This document shows, piece after piece, positions 1-5,367 of a stretch of DNA of 15,123 nucleotides. The notes beneath the pieces are model-generated. The model was given only the letters and a program-made list of their open reading frames with translations. It did no database searches and was not told the DNA's origin. Source of the DNA: Desulfonema limicola (GTDB lineage: Bacteria > Desulfobacterota > Desulfobacteria > Desulfobacterales > DYRC01); the NCBI GenBank assembly GCA_020718925.1, contig DYRC01000059.1, forward strand, positions 1-15,123, given 5' to 3'. Numbering within the stretch: position 1 is the stretch's first letter; every line of letters starts with the position of its first letter. The position numbers and the translations under genes were made by a program.

Positions 1-129
1 GGGGCTTACCCCTACAATATTGCCGAAAAATATATGATCGGGTACTTATGTTTATAGAGTAGCCGGAACGGAGAGGGGGAGTCTCCCCCTTCCCTTTCAG
101 GAAAGGGGCTGGGGGGTTAGGTCGGTCTG
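1..129. repeat. GC-rich hairpin-forming intergenic sequence
   Basis: Downstream of the minus-strand nickel permease gene. Two back-to-back perfect hairpins are visible: AGGGGGA/TCCCCCT (about 75-91) and CCCTTTC/GAAAGGG (about 94-109), followed by a run of G. On the minus strand this reads as a C-rich run, two stems, then an A/T-mixed stretch. It looks like a dispersed REP-like intergenic element, which I infer from composition and structure only. It could also slow or end transcription leaving nikM. There is no minus-strand ATG here, so no nikN/nikQ gene starts in these bases. On the plus strand, frame 1 is open from base 1 to a TAG at 55-57 (18 codons). That could be the tail of a gene outside the window, but it is too short to judge. 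Confidence 0.5.
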
Positions 130-1269
130 TTATTTTTTCTTCCGGGACTGAACATAAGCTGCCACGCCAGCCAGCCCGAAAATATATCCGATTCCGCCGA
201 AAATTTCGCTTAATCCGGGTCCGCGTGTTTCTGATTCTGCCAGACGCTTAAAAATAGGACTGAGTTTTTTATCCAGCGCCTTTTCCACTTCAACCCGAAT
301 CATCTCCGGCGTGATGCCTGACGCGATTGCTGTTGTCGGCGTTGCTTCCGGTTTGGGAATATCGGCAGGCTTAGAATCAGATGCGGCAGCTTCAAGCCGC
401 CATTCTCCCCGATGCCCCATCCCGGCAATAACAGCAATATTGAGCGGCGGCGGGAGTTTGAAAGAAAATCCGCCATTGTCATCGGTTTTTCCGCTAAGAA
501 GCTGTTTTCCGTTGTCATCGGAGACAACCACTTCCGCGCCCATCACCTTTTTTCCGCCTGCAAATTTAGCCTCGACAAACACCGTATCGCCTTCTGTCCA
601 CGCAAATACATTGACCTTATGAGCATGAGCCGTGCCGCCGGTCAGAAAAAATATTGCCAATACAGCGACAAATCCGGGCAGCAGCGTAGGCTGAACTTTT
701 TTAAGAAATGTTACGCAAAACACAGTGATGATTCCCTCAATCAGCATAATCGGCAAGTTTGCCAGAACAATCAGTTGGGATACTTTCAAAAAGTTTTCCT
801 CTGTAAAGACCAGAAAAAGCCCCGCCAGCAACGCACTGAAAAATACCGCAAAAAATCCGCAGCAAAACGAGCCGGTCATGGAAAGCGCGGCATTCTTCCC
901 GGAGACCATCCGACCGAACAGCATATAGCAAATCAAGGCGGGAAAAGCCATAATCACCGTATTAACGCCGAGCGTGGTAATTCCGCCGAATTGAAACAGC
1001 ATCGCCTGAAGTATCAGCGCGGTCAGAATCGCCGGAAACGCTCCCCATCCGAGCATCAGCCCCACAATGCCGTTTAATACCAGATGCGCGCTGGACGGAC
1101 CTATGGGAACATGAATCAATGACGCCACAAAAAAAGCGGCTGACAACATCCCGGCTTTGGCAATCTGCTCATAATCAAGTTTTTTCAACCCGATAGCCGT
1201 ACCTGCAGCAGCAATCGCCGCGCCGCTAATCAGCACGGGACCGGATAAAACACCTTCGGAAATGTGCAT
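130..1269 (-). CDS. nikM: Nickel/cobalt ECF transporter permease NikM (CbiM family) fused to a NikL-like periplasmic domain
   Basis: Substrate-binding membrane component of an energy-coupling-factor Ni2+/Co2+ importer. The protein is 379 aa and starts MHISEG. In the CbiM/NikM family the free N-terminus and His2 bind the metal, and the family motif IHVPIGPSSAHL (His53, His62) is present. Residues 1-205 are the polytopic CbiM part. A further hydrophobic segment (198-213) ends in HAH and leads into a periplasmic beta-rich domain (about 215-300) resembling NikL/carboxypeptidase-regulatory folds. A Pro/Ala/Thr linker, a charged helix and a C-terminal membrane anchor (355-373, then RKKK) follow. 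The ATG has AAGGAG five bases upstream. The gene lies 57 nt behind nikK on the same strand, so co-transcription is likely. Nickel rather than cobalt is inferred from the NikK partner. The ATPase (NikO) and T-component (NikQ) are not in view. Confidence 0.88.
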   Translation of the reverse strand: MHISEGVLSGPVLISGAAIAAAGTAIGLKKLDYEQIAKAGMLSAAFFVASLIHVPIGPSSAHLVLNGIVGLMLGWGAFPAILTALILQAMLFQFGGITTLGVNTVIMAFPALICYMLFGRMVSGKNAALSMTGSFCCGFFAVFFSALLAGLFLVFTEENFLKVSQLIVLANLPIMLIEGIITVFCVTFLKKVQPTLLPGFVAVLAIFFLTGGTAHAHKVNVFAWTEGDTVFVEAKFAGGKKVMGAEVVVSDDNGKQLLSGKTDDNGGFSFKLPPPLNIAVIAGMGHRGEWRLEAAASDSKPADIPKPEATPTTAIASGITPEMIRVEVEKALDKKLSPIFKRLAESETRGPGLSEIFGGIGYIFGLAGVAAYVQSRKKK

Positions 1270-1284
1270 AATACTCCTTTAAAA

Positions 1285-1352
1285 ATGCAAAGTGCAAAAC
1301 ATTTCTCACTTCTCACTTCTCATTTCTCACTTCTCATTTCTCATTTTCCACT
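1285..1352. repeat. Heptanucleotide tandem array between nikM and nikK
   Basis: Six 7-bp units, TCTCACT or TCTCATT, run without interruption from 1304 to 1345. A diverged seventh unit (TTCCACT) reaches 1352. A separate two-unit heptad pair, ATGCAAA-GTGCAAA, lies at 1285-1298. Read on the minus strand the units are AGTGAGA/AATGAGA. The TGA stop of nikK (1327-1329) and its last codons fall inside the array, so the protein tail is written in repeat units. This resembles the short tandemly repeated sequences with 7-bp periods known from some cyanobacteria. Whether it is dispersed elsewhere in this genome cannot be seen here. Confidence 0.85.
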
Positions 1353-2103
1353 CCTCAAATTTTACCCAAATCACCGCGCCTATTTCAACATTTTTATCTT
1401 TGCCTTCATGCCTGAGTTTGAAATCTGCGGTATTCAGTGCGGCAAATCCCCACCATCCGGCTTTCGGCACAGAGTATGTGAACACGCCGTTGCCATCTGC
1501 TTTGACCGATTGAGTCACCATATACTCTGTCGGCGCATGAACTTTTTTGCCTTCGTTATAATATTCGATTTCTACGGTGCTGTATGGCACAGGTTTTCCA
1601 TCAACCTTGACAATGCCCTGAAACACATTTCCGGCATACAGCCCGATAGGTCTTGATAACGGCACGATTTCGGTCTTCAGCCCTGCTTCTTTGCCCCAGC
1701 CTTCGTCTTCTCCGAAAGCACCTACAACGGTTTTGCTGTAATGAATGATAAAGCTGTCTTCCGCAGATTCCCAATACGGATCAGGCTCTGTGCAGAACAT
1801 ATAAATGCCGGGCTTTTTAATGTCATAATTTGCTTCCCATGCGCTACGATCCATGACTTTGATTGGTTTTAAGGTATTGAGCAGATCGCCCTTAGTGCCT
1901 TGCGCCACGACAAAAAACGCTTTGGGTTTTGCCATGTCCATGCCGACCATCTCAAACGGATGCGAAAAGGAAACTTTCAGATTGACGGTTTTGTTTTCAC
2001 CCTGCATGACCATCGAATCCGATGGAATGATCATGCCGAAATGGGCATGCGCCGGAAGGGAAAATGTCAGAATTGTCAGAATACAGCATACAAGTTTTTT
2101 CAT
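1327..2103 (-). CDS. nikK: NikK-like periplasmic nickel transport protein (DUF4198)
   Basis: Exported DUF4198-type protein, 258 aa, of the kind encoded beside nikM in nickel ECF systems and proposed to present metal to the permease. The signal peptide (MKKLVCCILTILTFSLPAHA) is followed by mature HFGMIIPS. A histidine at or near the mature N-terminus is typical of this family and fits metal handling. The remainder looks beta-rich: N-terminal part about 20-140, then a C-terminal carboxypeptidase-regulatory-like part (about 155-250). I chose the start at 2103 because GGAGG stands five bases upstream and the signal peptide begins there; an in-frame start 17 codons earlier lacks both. The promoter candidate is TTGACA/TATAAG at 2236-2264. 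The C-terminal tail WKMRNEK is encoded by the heptad array and is probably not under selection. Confidence 0.82.
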   Translation of the reverse strand: MKKLVCCILTILTFSLPAHAHFGMIIPSDSMVMQGENKTVNLKVSFSHPFEMVGMDMAKPKAFFVVAQGTKGDLLNTLKPIKVMDRSAWEANYDIKKPGIYMFCTEPDPYWESAEDSFIIHYSKTVVGAFGEDEGWGKEAGLKTEIVPLSRPIGLYAGNVFQGIVKVDGKPVPYSTVEIEYYNEGKKVHAPTEYMVTQSVKADGNGVFTYSVPKAGWWGFAALNTADFKLRHEGKDKNVEIGAVIWVKFEEWKMRNEK

Positions 2104-2127
2104 GATAACCTCCATCTGCAAAAAAAA

Positions 2128-2178
2128 TAAACCACGACTTTCATGCGTCTTCATGGCGCAGTTTTCCTTCGTGGTTTA
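2128..2178. repeat. Inverted repeat in the nikK leader
   Basis: A perfect 10-bp inverted repeat, TAAACCACGA (2128-2137) and TCGTGGTTTA (2169-2178), is separated by 31 nt. It lies in the predicted 5' untranslated leader of nikK. On the minus strand the right arm reads AAACCACGAAGG and is followed by ATGAAGACGCATGAAAG, a style of sequence I recognise as a dispersed intergenic repeat in several environmental bacteria. In RNA it would form a hairpin ending about 24 nt before the nikK start codon, with a U-rich stretch after it. That could act as an attenuator or simply be a repeat remnant. Confidence 0.55.
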
Positions 2179-2235
2179 GATGATAAATGATTGAATTTGT
2201 TTGTTGATGTAGGCTTCATGCGTACGTTGAAGAAG

Positions 2236-2264
2236 CTTATACTATTGAACCCTCTGATTGTCAA
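2236..2264 (-). promoter_or_regulatory. Candidate sigma70 promoter of nikK
   Basis: On the minus strand a perfect -35 TTGACA (2259-2264) is followed by a 17-nt spacer and a -10 TATAAG (2236-2241, five of six matches). Transcription would start near 2229, giving a leader of about 125 nt before the nikK ATG at 2103. The inverted repeat 2265-2281 directly abuts the -35 box. Confidence 0.65.
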
Positions 2265-2281
2265 GGTAGGATTTTCCTACC
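2265..2281. promoter_or_regulatory. Palindromic operator candidate next to the nikK -35 box
   Basis: A perfect 7-3-7 inverted repeat, GGTAGGA TTT TCCTACC. It starts at the base after the nikK -35 hexamer and lies 36 nt from the -35 of the divergent small gene, which is a natural place for a regulator controlling both. On either strand it could also form a small RNA hairpin, but on the nikK strand it is upstream of the predicted transcript start. I cannot name the regulator. Confidence 0.5.
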
Positions 2282-2312
2282 CGTCTGATACTCGTTTTTC
2301 TTCCCTCAGACG
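2282..2312. promoter_or_regulatory. NikR-like operator candidate
   Basis: An inverted repeat CGTCTGA (2282-2288) and TCAGACG (2306-2312) with a 17-nt spacer. The known E. coli NikR operator is GTATGA-N16-TCATAC. The inner hexamers here are GTCTGA-N17-TCAGAC, one base different per half-site and one base longer in the spacer. The site lies between the divergent promoters of nikK and the small secreted peptide gene. The match is inferred by eye; NikR sites in Desulfobacterota are reported to differ from the E. coli consensus. Confidence 0.35.
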
Positions 2313-2317
2313 CTCTT

Positions 2318-2348
2318 TTGACTACGGTTTGAATACCTATTTTATAGT
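2318..2348 (+). promoter_or_regulatory. Candidate promoter of the 49-residue peptide gene
   Basis: A -35 TTGACT (2318-2323, five of six matches) is followed 17 nt later by TTTATA (2341-2346), or 19 nt later by the better -10 TATAGT (2343-2348). The surrounding 2324-2380 stretch is AT-rich. The leader to the ATG at 2417 would be about 60-65 nt. Confidence 0.45.
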
Positions 2349-2416
2349 ATTGAATTTATTGAATATTATGTTAATATCAACTCAAAACTTGAACGAATGG
2401 CAAAAGGAGACACGCT

Positions 2417-2566
2417 ATGAAAAAACTATTGGCAATCACGATTTTTTTGGCAATGTTGTGCGGAGCGATTCACACAGGAACGGGAACCATCGGCGTCAGC
2501 GCAGGTGCATCGGTTGTATATGCAGGTGGAAATGCCCCGATGGATGGCGAAGTGAATAAACCATAA
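2417..2566 (+). CDS. Small secreted peptide, function unknown
   Basis: A 49-codon gene with a clear ribosome-binding site (AAAGGAG, seven bases before the ATG). The product begins MKKLLAITIFLAML, a short basic plus hydrophobic export signal. It continues as a small Gly/Ala/Ser-rich segment (CGAIHTGTGTIGVSAGASVV) and ends YAGGNAPMDGEVNKP. If cleaved after the AGAS or VVYA region, the mature part would be under 20 residues. There is a single cysteine (Cys15) but not a canonical lipobox, so I do not call it a lipoprotein. It is divergent from nikK and shares a regulatory region with it, so a link to nickel supply is possible but is inference only. The stop codon is directly followed by a heptad array. 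I do not recognise a family. Confidence 0.6.
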   Translation: MKKLLAITIFLAMLCGAIHTGTGTIGVSAGASVVYAGGNAPMDGEVNKP

Positions 2567-2615
2567 CTTACAGCTTACAACTTATAACTTATAACTTATA
2601 ACTTACAACTTTAAC
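2567..2615. repeat. Heptanucleotide tandem array after the small peptide gene
   Basis: Six 7-bp units, CTTACAG, CTTACAA, three CTTATAA and CTTACAA, run from 2567 to 2608. A diverged seventh unit (CTTTAAC) extends to 2615. The first unit begins at the base after the TAA stop of the small peptide gene. The array has the same copy number as the one at 1304-1345 but a different unit sequence. TAA appears in most units, so the array gives stop codons in all three forward frames. Confidence 0.85.
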
Positions 2616-2621
2616 CACAAC

Positions 2622-2655
2622 TCCCTGCAACGTTCAACTGACATCGTTGCAGGGA
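2622..2655. terminator. Hairpin between convergent genes
   Basis: A perfect 11-bp inverted repeat, TCCCTGCAACG (2622-2632) and CGTTGCAGGGA (2645-2655), has a 12-nt loop. It contains the stop codon (2634-2636) of the minus-strand gene, whose last codons (Cys-Pro-Cys-Asn) form one arm. No U-tract follows on either strand, so it is not a textbook rho-independent terminator. It may stabilise 3' ends of the convergent transcripts. Confidence 0.45.
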
Positions 2656-3284
2656 CACCGCTTTATGACAAATGTATCCAGCACCCCATGACACCGACAG
2701 GCAGTGCTGAATAACACCGGCTTAGTTGAGTTTCTGACAGATTCAAGCGCGGCAAACAGCGCTGCCGATTCATATCCGCCCAAACCCGGAGCAATTTGTC
2801 TGCTTCTGACCACAACAGATTCAAAATCTTCACAACAAAGAGATTCCAGCAATTTATACAAGGTTCCGGGTCTTGCTTTTCCGGTATGTGTGCAGATTTC
2901 AGCCGGTTCCGGGCAGTTATCCGGGCAGATAAACTCCGCGTAACTCAGATACATTTCGCCTTGTTTTCCGCTTAACGGGTTGGGGAGTTTTGAGAGAATC
3001 TGTTTCGGGATTTCAATGGGCTGCAAGATAAATTCAGGCTCAAGCTTTTGTTTTACCCACTGATACGCCAGATGAACCGGCACGGATGGAATAATCATAA
3101 CCGGATCATTTATTTCCAAATGTTCAGTCAGATAAATAACGCCATCCGCGCAAACTGACGTAACGCCGCTCTTCTGACAAACCGCTTCATCTTTATCAAT
3201 CAGCAGAATATCCGCATGAGCCAAAAGAGCGCGGACAGCTTTCATGCCGAATTTTCCGCCTCCGATAATCCGAACGGTTTTCAT
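2634..3284 (-). CDS. Cysteine-rich protein with an N-terminal Rossmann-like (TrkA-N-like) motif
   Basis: About 216 aa. It opens with KTVRIIGGGKFGMKAVRAL, a beta-strand plus Gly-rich turn like a dinucleotide-binding fold, then ILLIDKDEAVC, where an acidic residue ends strand 2 as in NAD-binding folds. The rest is not familiar. Eleven cysteines are present, grouped as CPDNCPEPAEIC in the middle (C-X3-C-X6-C), CC near residue 150, CRC near 197, and CPC at the end. This suggests metal, Fe-S or redox disulfide chemistry. The ATG at 3284 shares one base with the stop of the upstream membrane-protein gene (TGATG), so translation is probably coupled; a GTG one codon earlier is an alternative start. 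Function is inferred as a redox or cofactor partner of the CydA-like protein. No symbol is justified. Confidence 0.7.
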   Translation of the reverse strand: MKTVRIIGGGKFGMKAVRALLAHADILLIDKDEAVCQKSGVTSVCADGVIYLTEHLEINDPVMIIPSVPVHLAYQWVKQKLEPEFILQPIEIPKQILSKLPNPLSGKQGEMYLSYAEFICPDNCPEPAEICTHTGKARPGTLYKLLESLCCEDFESVVVRSRQIAPGLGGYESAALFAALESVRNSTKPVLFSTACRCHGVLDTFVIKRCPCNDVS

Positions 3285-4327
3285 CACGCGGCAGACTCGC
3301 TTTTTATGGCAAGCCGGATCACATAGACAATGATGCCGATGCTGATCACAAGCGCGATCAGAAAAGCAATCATGGGCGAATATTGTGAACCGGTCTGAAG
3401 GTCGCTTAAACTGAAAAAAGGTTTCAGATAAGCGGTTCTGACCATATCCCGCATCATCACCATTAAAAAAATCAGCCCCAGCACAGACACGCCAGACGCC
3501 CAGACCTTGCGGTAAATGGCAAAAAATATCGTAACGATGACCAGCCCCAAACTTATCAGAAACAAGATGGTATGCGTTCTGCTTCCGCCCATGAACAGCT
3601 CAATAATTTCATTAGGCAGGCTCATCTGAAACCAGAATCCCACCGCAATTTGAGCCAGCGTGGCATACAGAAACCAATTCATGCCTTGCGCGATATTTTC
3701 CGGATGATCTTTTTTCAATGTTCCTACGATTGCAAAAAACAGCCCTCCGATAGCCACAGAAGCAGTCATAAAATGCAGAAATCGGGGCAGAAGCGAGGGG
3801 TCAGATAAATTCAGGATCGTTCCTCCGGGCTTGCTGAAATACGCTGTCCATGCGGATGGCTTGAGCATCAGCGTCATATTGCTGCTGAAGAAAAATGCGA
3901 TACACAGAAATATCACCGCAGCCGCGCCGATAAAGTATGATCGGGAGATGTTCAGCCGCTCAAAATTGAATTTATAATAATAGACGCTGTAATACGCAAT
4001 AATCAGCAGAATAATAACCGATAGCCAGAAAACCGCCATCAGTTGCGAACTGACATAAAAAAAATTCCCGTAAAGAATCTGCAAAAACAGCAACGTGCCA
4101 ACGCCGAAGTTGATGGCAAGAGAAATCACAAACGTCAGTTTTTTGGAAATATCTTTTTCAAGTTCAAGTCCGCCGGATGTCGGTCTGAGGCTGTTGTAAA
4201 AAGCAATCATGCTGCCGCCGACCATGATATTCATCAGCAGAATATGAATCATAAACGTTGACATCAGAAAAAAATCAAACCAGCCTGCCGGAACAGGAAG
4301 GGCATCGGGCGTAGGAATAAGTTCCAT
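3284..4327 (-). CDS. Polytopic membrane protein, CydA-like (candidate b-type cytochrome)
   Basis: 347 aa with about nine or ten hydrophobic segments. The first helix holds MIHILLMNIMVGG (His28). A middle helix reads RFLHFMTASVAIGG (His185), recalling the second haem-ligand helix of cytochrome bd oxidase subunit I, and His252 opens another helix (SRTHTILFLISL). Histidines near helix ends at these spacings fit a quinol-reactive b-haem protein, but family assignment is by resemblance only. The Q-loop of true CydA is absent, and at 347 aa it is shorter than CydA, so it is unlikely to be a bd oxidase. The ATG has AAGGAG six bases upstream. It is coupled by TGATG overlap to the Cys-rich Rossmann protein. 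A possible -35 TTGACA at 4412-4417 lies upstream with only a weak -10. Role inferred: membrane electron transfer with the downstream soluble partner. Confidence 0.65.
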   Translation of the reverse strand: MELIPTPDALPVPAGWFDFFLMSTFMIHILLMNIMVGGSMIAFYNSLRPTSGGLELEKDISKKLTFVISLAINFGVGTLLFLQILYGNFFYVSSQLMAVFWLSVIILLIIAYYSVYYYKFNFERLNISRSYFIGAAAVIFLCIAFFFSSNMTLMLKPSAWTAYFSKPGGTILNLSDPSLLPRFLHFMTASVAIGGLFFAIVGTLKKDHPENIAQGMNWFLYATLAQIAVGFWFQMSLPNEIIELFMGGSRTHTILFLISLGLVIVTIFFAIYRKVWASGVSVLGLIFLMVMMRDMVRTAYLKPFFSLSDLQTGSQYSPMIAFLIALVISIGIIVYVIRLAIKSESAA

Positions 4328-4413
4328 AGTTCACTCCTTCAATAACTTCTGACCGTTTTTTAATTTTAAAGAGAAACTCCGTGCGCCTAAGAAACACGAT
4401 TTTATAGAAAATG

Positions 4414-4596
4414 TCAAATATTTTCATAGAAAAGACTAACATTAAAATCCCCTTTTCCCAAAGCCGTTCCTATTATCGGATTTTGTTCCGAATCTTGAAC
4501 AAAGTCATCAATATCGTTCACAATATTGTAATATTTCTTCTTTAAGAACTTGACATCTTTCAGAAAGCCATCCGTAGCCACGATTTTATAGCTCAT
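4414..4596 (-). pseudogene. Truncated RelE/ParE-type toxin remnant
   Basis: 60 codons from ATG 4596. The product MSYKIVATDGFLKDVKFLKKKYYNI... followed by QNPIIGTALGKGDFNVSL matches the first two thirds of RelE/ParE-superfamily toxins: N-terminal strand, two helices, then the GxxLG turn. It then ends after about six unrelated residues (FYENI, TGA), so the C-terminal sheet with the catalytic or binding residues is missing. Family toxins are usually about 85-100 aa. No continuation is visible in the other frames before the next gene. I chose 4596 over 4605 because the ATGAGCTATAA overlap with the antitoxin remnant is the standard module junction. It is probably non-functional. Confidence 0.65.
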
Positions 4597-4733
4597 TTCT
4601 TGCATCCCACCACGTTCTGGCTTGTTTCTTGCCTTCTTTAATCTGTTTTATCTCAATAAAAGCCTTCCGCAAACAATGAATTGATAATTTCATCAAAAAT
4701 CGAATCTTCGATATTCAAAATAATGGTTTTCAT
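4586..4733 (-). pseudogene. Frameshifted antitoxin of the decayed RelE-type module
   Basis: The start is good: GGAGG five bases before ATG 4733, and the product begins MKTIILNIEDSIFDEIINSL, as in small antitoxins partnered with RelE/ParE toxins. This frame stops at 4653 after 26 codons. In the next frame, overlapping the break, the sequence reads KAFIEIKQIKEGKKQARTWW and then DARNEL, a typical toxin-binding antitoxin tail. It ends in a TAA that overlaps the toxin start. The distance start-to-stop is 148 nt, which is not a multiple of three, consistent with a net +1 shift. The combined length of about 49 residues is well short of the usual 75-85, so an internal deletion as well as a frameshift is likely. 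Confidence 0.7.
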
Positions 4734-4741
4734 GGTCGCCT

Positions 4742-4758
4742 CCGATTCATCACTCGGT
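4742..4758. repeat. Direct repeat at the 3' end of the Uma2 gene
   Basis: CCGATTCA-TCACTCGGT here matches 5346-5367 at all 17 bases, apart from a 5-base insertion (AGATT) in the other copy. On the minus strand it reads ACCGAGTGA...TGAATCGG. The ACC GAG TGA part encodes the last two residues (Thr-Glu) and stop of Uma2. Both copies stand just after a stop codon and just before a GGAGG ribosome-binding site and a downstream start. Confidence 0.75.
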
Positions 4759-5325
4759 GAATTTGACCTTATGATAAATGCTATTGAGAGATAATTCAAC
4801 ATCAACCGAGCGGATAATACATTTATCATCAATATTTTCAAATATTTCTGAAATCCAAACACCAGATTTGTTTTTGGAAAAATATTCAACGCTGTATGAA
4901 TACTGGTCAATCAGGATATAATCTTTCAGAGAGACAATATTCTGATATGCCTTGAATTTCAGGTCTCTGTCATATTTCTGCATGGATTCGGAAAGCACTT
5001 CGATAATCAGCACAGGATTGACAATCGTATCATCCCGTCCTTCGGCAAATCGGACATCACCGCATACTGCGCTGACATCCGGATAGGCATAATGCTTGGC
5101 TTTATCCAATTCGATTTTCATATCACTGTTGAAGACAACGCAATCCGAATCTCCCAAAGATGTATGCAGACGGGCAAACACATTGCCGGCAATCAGGTTA
5201 TGAGCAAACGAAGCCCCGGACATGGCAAATATTTCGCCGTGATAATATTCGCTTTTGTATTCGGCAGCTTCTTCGATTTCAAAATATTCTTCAGCCGAAA
5301 TAAATGTTTTCTTCAGTTTCAGCAT
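4750..5325 (-). CDS. Uma2 family endonuclease-fold protein (DUF820)
   Basis: 191 aa, the usual length for Uma2 (PD-(D/E)XK nuclease fold, often multicopy in cyanobacteria, Chloroflexi and Desulfobacterota; cellular role unknown). Family landmarks in order: KSEYYHGEIFAMSGASFAHN (24-43); YPDVSAVCGD with the fold's Asp83; NPVLIIEVLSES with Glu108/109; then YDRDLKFKAYQ (118-128) and LKDYILIDQ (133-141). All catalytic-type positions appear intact. The ATG at 5325 has AAGGAGG about ten bases upstream; an out-of-frame ATG between them opens only a four-codon frame. The gene sits between two copies of a 17-bp direct repeat and two toxin-antitoxin modules, all on the same strand, which suggests mobile-cassette behaviour. 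Confidence 0.88.
   Translation of the reverse strand: MLKLKKTFISAEEYFEIEEAAEYKSEYYHGEIFAMSGASFAHNLIAGNVFARLHTSLGDSDCVVFNSDMKIELDKAKHYAYPDVSAVCGDVRFAEGRDDTIVNPVLIIEVLSESMQKYDRDLKFKAYQNIVSLKDYILIDQYSYSVEYFSKNKSGVWISEIFENIDDKCIIRSVDVELSLNSIYHKVKFTE
4795..4818. repeat. Uma2 3'-end segment repeated upstream of brnT
   Basis: 24 bases within the 3' coding end of Uma2 (encoding Ile-Arg-Ser-Val-Asp-Val-Glu) recur at 5952-5975 with a single mismatch, in the same orientation. Confidence 0.8.
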
Positions 5326-5345
5326 ATTTTCATTTCCTCCTTCAA

Positions 5346-5367
5346 CCGATTCAAGATTTCACTCGGT
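5346..5367. repeat. Direct repeat at the 3' end of brnA, upstream of Uma2
   Basis: The second copy of the 17-bp motif described at 4742-4758, here with a 5-base insertion. It begins at the brnA TAA stop (on the minus strand, TAACCGAGTGA) and is followed by the Uma2 ribosome-binding site. With its partner it brackets the whole Uma2 gene (about 600 bp apart). Confidence 0.75.

Noticed and set aside
1..57. C-terminal end of a plus-strand gene (18 open codons to TAG)
   Set aside because: Too short to support, with no recognisable motif, and other frames are open to similar length.
412..1077. Long plus-strand open frame antisense to nikM (221 codons)
   Set aside because: Its Lys/Gln/Arg-rich, domain-free product is a shadow of the clear CbiM/NikM frame on the other strand.
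1304..1345. CRISPR-like array
   Set aside because: Units are 7 bp and contiguous, with no spacers, so this is a simple tandem repeat. The same holds for 2567-2608.
2104..2416. Cobalamin or NiCo riboswitch upstream of nikK
   Set aside because: I looked for a B12-box-like element and for the conserved NiCo junctions in the leader and saw neither; only the long-loop inverted repeat 2128-2178 is present.
3284..4327. Cytochrome bd oxidase subunit I proper
   Set aside because: The protein is too short, the quinol-binding Q-loop is not seen, and no CydB partner follows. Only a CydA-like description is supported.
4653..4910. 85-codon minus-strand frame overlapping the Uma2 3' end
   Set aside because: Its upstream half lies out of frame inside Uma2. 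Only its last 26 codons, from the ATG at 4733, belong to a real (broken) antitoxin gene.
4742..5367. Insertion sequence carrying Uma2
   Set aside because: The repeats are direct rather than terminal inverted, no transposase is present, and they overlap stop codons. Recombination between gene ends is a better explanation.
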